DNA of 6,313 bases from Faeciplasma sp964650705 (GTDB lineage: Bacteria; Bacillota; Clostridia; Oscillospirales; Ruminococcaceae), in NCBI GenBank assembly GCA_964650705.1, contig CAZYUJ010000021.1, positions 1-6,313 on the forward strand. The letters run 5' to 3'. The notes under the pieces were generated by a model that searched no databases, was not told where the DNA came from, and worked only from the letters and a program-made list of their open reading frames with translations. The translations under genes and the position numbers were made by a program. Shown in pieces: positions 4,908 to 6,313 of the stretch (its first letter is position 1; every line of letters begins with the position of its first letter).

Positions 4908-5591
4908 TCAAATGATTCCAAAAAGTATGCACCCGATCGTGTTGATGCCGAAGTTCGCAAACATATGCACAAGCCAGGACGGATAGATATTTCCGCATTT
5001 TTCGTTGAGGAAATTGAAGATGCATCCGCCTACGAAAAGTCCGGCCATCATCAAGATGTATAACAAGGGATCGAACCAACCCGACGTCATCCCCGCATGA
5101 TAAAACGCAAAAAGCCCTGCGGAAAAAGCGTATGCCGCCCACTTGGGAAGCTTGTCCTTTAAGCACAAAAATGCGAATCCTCTAAAGAAAAGCTCCTCTA
5201 AAAGCGAGTTCACGAAGGAAATATAGAGCGCAACGAATATGAAATTGTCCTTGTTGACTCCGATGTCTCCCGTGAGCTGTGAGGTGATCCCCGAAAAGTC
5301 GAAAACGCCTCGAAAAGCGAAATATGCGCCCAAAATAACGGCGAAAACGGCACTTCCCAACCCAAGAGATATCAAAAATCCCTTTTTGCTCGGCAAAAAG
5401 AGCTTCTTAAGAGCTCCTCGCTCGGACTTGTTGAAGAGGAAATACAGAAGCGGTACCGCCAAAAACAGCACCAGCTTGAATGCCGATTTGATGAAATAGG
5501 GCGGAGTTATGAAGCCGTCGATAAAGCACATCAGCAAACAACAAGCCGTGACCGTTATAATGATAAATTTAGTAGGTCTGTGCGCCGTCAT
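4908..5591 (-). CDS. CPBP-family intramembrane metalloprotease (CAAX/Abi type)
   Basis: 227 residues, largely hydrophobic, with membrane segments roughly at 8-28, 35-53, 71-93, 116-136, 152-170, 175-195 and 203-225. All hallmarks of the Abi/CPBP family (PF02517) are present: EELFFR with E132, E133 and R137; H165 in FAFYH; and H209 and N213 in WLVHMFAN. These residues form the active site in the membrane. Bacterial members process membrane or peptide substrates, for example bacteriocin self-immunity, but no substrate gene is near. Start ATG 5589-5591 is set by a strong AGGAGG (5603-5598) six bases upstream; the frame is open 24 codons further, but that part contains the promoter. First gene of a probable two-gene operon with the cysteine hydrolase. 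Confidence 0.9.
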   Translation of the reverse strand: MTAHRPTKFIIITVTACCLLMCFIDGFITPPYFIKSAFKLVLFLAVPLLYFLFNKSERGALKKLFLPSKKGFLISLGLGSAVFAVILGAYFAFRGVFDFSGITSQLTGDIGVNKDNFIFVALYISFVNSLLEELFFRGFAFLCLKDKLPKWAAYAFSAGLFAFYHAGMTSGWFDPLLYILMMAGLFVGGCIFNFLNEKCGNIYPSWLVHMFANFGINTIGCILFGII

Positions 5592-5618
5592 ACAGCACCT
5601 CCTCGATAGTATGAAATA

Positions 5619-5647
5619 ATTATAACGCAAACGAGAGCAAAATACAA
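5619..5647 (-). promoter_or_regulatory. Promoter of the CPBP protease-hydrolase pair
   Basis: Read leftward: -35 TTGTAT (5647-5642), 17-bp spacer, perfect -10 TATAAT (5624-5619). The -35 box touches the end of the upstream gene's terminator. Confidence 0.75.
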
Positions 5648-5674
5648 TAAAAATCGCCTGCATTTCTGCAGACG
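5648..5674 (-). terminator. Terminator of the small membrane protein gene
   Basis: Read leftward: CGTCTGCA (5674-5667) pairs with TGCAGGCG (5662-5655), one U-G wobble, closed by a GAAA tetraloop and followed by ATTTTTATT. The wobble pairs only in the leftward RNA. It starts about 5 bases after the stop codon. Confidence 0.8.
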
Positions 5675-5678
5675 AAGA

Positions 5679-6089
5679 TCAGATCGCTAACTTTTCAATT
5701 ATTTCGAGAACGGCATCGACACAAACGTATAAGCATCCGCCCATCACAGCGGCATAGATCCAAAAAGCAATGCCTTTTGTTTTGATGTCGCGCCAATATT
5801 CGGAAAACGCAAGCTTCGGAGATATCACGATGTTTTGAAAGAATTCAACGATTCGTGAGATGACCGCTCTGAACGGTGCGGACAAAAGTCCTTGAAATAC
5901 CATTCCCAAGTGCAAAGCACTTCCGATTCCGCAGCCCAAAGCACGTGCTGTCAGCTCGTTAAGAAAGTGAGGACGCCAAGTGTTCATTATCTCCAAAAGC
6001 ACACCGTATGCAACGATCGGGACGATAATAAGGAAAAATAACGCCGCTAACAATCCTTTATACGGAGAATTATATTCGCTTTCGTTCAT
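5679..6089 (-). CDS. Small three-helix membrane protein of unknown function
   Basis: 136 residues; I do not recognise a family. There are three likely transmembrane segments: about 12-34 (after a short polar N-terminus), 51-72 and 106-127. Between the second and third lies a cytosol-like stretch with basic and aromatic residues (FRAVISRIVEFFQN, SEYWRDIKTK). No signal peptide cleavage site or catalytic motif is seen. The start ATG 6087-6089 has a moderate ribosome site AGGCGGT (6102-6096), six bases upstream. No clear promoter lies in the 55 bases to tRNA-Asn, so it may be expressed by read-through from the rRNA/tRNA unit or from a promoter within the tRNA. A terminator follows it. It is probably a real gene, because a good terminator sits directly after it and the hydrophobicity pattern is orderly. 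Confidence 0.7.
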   Translation of the reverse strand: MNESEYNSPYKGLLAALFFLIIVPIVAYGVLLEIMNTWRPHFLNELTARALGCGIGSALHLGMVFQGLLSAPFRAVISRIVEFFQNIVISPKLAFSEYWRDIKTKGIAFWIYAAVMGGCLYVCVDAVLEIIEKLAI

Positions 6090-6110
6090 TTTTACACCGC
6101 CTAAGAATGA

Positions 6111-6143
6111 AATAAAATCCCGAACGCTTTCGCATTCGGGATT
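6111..6143 (-). terminator. Terminator of the 5S rRNA-tRNA-Asn transcript
   Basis: Leftward RNA: AATCCCGAATGC (6143-6132) pairs with GCGTTCGGGATT (6127-6116), a 12-bp stem with one U-G pair and a GAAA tetraloop, then TTTTATTT. The one mismatch on the + strand becomes a wobble on the minus strand, supporting leftward use. It begins two bases after the tRNA CCA. Confidence 0.9.
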
Positions 6144-6144
6144 C

Positions 6145-6220
6145 TGGCTGCCTCTGTCAGGCTCGAACTGACGACCCCCTGATTAACAGTCAGGTGCTCT
6201 ACCGACTGAGCTAAGAGGCA
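6145..6220 (-). tRNA. tRNA-Asn (anticodon GUU), CCA encoded
   Basis: 76 bases including CCA. Acceptor arms TGCCTCT (6220-6214) and AGAGGCA (6155-6149), discriminator G, CCA 6147-6145. The D-arm is of the TAGCTCAGTCGGTAGAGCA type. The anticodon stem is CCTGA/TCAGG around loop CTGTTAA with anticodon GTT at 6187-6185. The T-loop is GTTCGAGC within CGTCAGTTCGAGCCTGAC. It reads AAC and AAU codons. It lies about 38 bases after the 5S rRNA in the same direction, as in many Firmicutes rRNA operons. Confidence 0.97.
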
Positions 6221-6227
6221 ATATGAC

Positions 6228-6253
6228 GATAGAGAGCACGGATGCTCTCTATC
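6228..6253 (-). other. Perfect 11-bp spacer hairpin between 5S rRNA and tRNA-Asn
   Basis: GATAGAGAGCA (6228-6238) pairs with TGCTCTCTATC (6243-6253); the leftward RNA loop is UCCG, a UNCG-type stable tetraloop. No T-run follows before the tRNA 7 bases on, so it is more likely a processing or stabilising structure than a terminator. Confidence 0.7.
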
Positions 6254-6258
6254 AGTAT

Positions 6259-6313
6259 AGTGTCGGCAACACCAATTTTCCCGGGCCGTTACCAGCCAAG
6301 TATCGTAGGCGTG
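6259..6313 (-). rRNA. 5S rRNA, 3' part (5' end outside window)
   Basis: Read leftward from the edge, the sequence contains CCTACGATACTTGGCTGG, a GTAACGGCC segment and CCCGGGAAAA, the helix IV/V and 3' region of Clostridia 5S rRNA. It ends in GCCGACAC, which would pair with the molecule's 5' end (GTGTCGGC) in helix I. The exact 3' end is an estimate within a few bases. The 5' half, and presumably 23S and 16S, lie beyond the window. Confidence 0.88.

Noticed and set aside
5592..5663. 24-codon N-terminal extension of the CPBP protease
   Set aside because: The -10/-35 promoter and upstream terminator lie inside it, and AGGAGG marks the ATG at 5591.
1..6313. CRISPR array, prophage, toxin-antitoxin or defence system
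   Set aside because: No regularly spaced repeats, integrase, transposase, nuclease or paired small toxin/antitoxin genes were seen; the CPBP protease alone is not evidence of one.

Overview
The window looks like chromosomal DNA from a Gram-positive, Clostridia-type bacterium, probably a gut Oscillospiraceae/Ruminococcaceae relative. The reasons are strong AGGAGG-type ribosome binding sites, TTGxxx-17-TATAAT promoters, hairpin-plus-T-run terminators after most genes, a CCA-encoding tRNA directly behind a 5S rRNA, and GC-rich intergenic repeats of the kind common in these genomes. This assignment comes from sequence style and remembered family resemblance, not from a search.

Layout, left to right. 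Positions 1-90 hold the C-terminal end of an alpha/beta-hydrolase-like gene (+). Positions 91-651 carry no convincing protein gene. They hold a dense series of perfect inverted repeats (about 118-320) followed by a + strand terminator (379-407), together a candidate structured RNA or long structured 3' UTR. Next come a MITE/REP-like element with two oppositely oriented hairpin modules (433-566) and the terminator of the leftward cysK. Leftward from a shared divergent region run trmO (TTG start, 1695-2378) and cysK (652-1566), separated by a GC-rich repeat and probably one transcription unit. Rightward from the same region runs an acyl-ACP thioesterase gene (2594-3334), whose -35 box lies inside a 14-bp perfect palindrome. 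A stand-alone purC (3533-4231) follows with its own promoter and terminator. A second copy of the GC-rich repeat (4290-4353) separates it from a leftward pair: a CPBP/CAAX-type intramembrane protease (4908-5591) and a nicotinamidase-like cysteine hydrolase (4366-4887). To the right are a small three-helix membrane protein of unknown function (5679-6089), tRNA-Asn(GUU) (6145-6220) with its terminator, and the 3' part of a 5S rRNA (to the window edge), all leftward. These RNA genes are the end of an rRNA operon.

How the genes relate: most are housekeeping (cysteine synthesis, tRNA m6t6A37 modification, fatty-acid release, purine synthesis, translation RNAs), each with its own signals, and they do not form one pathway. 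I see no defence, phage or biosynthetic cluster. The least explained parts are the structured 118-407 region, the palindromic operator candidate at 2540-2553, and the two repeat families.
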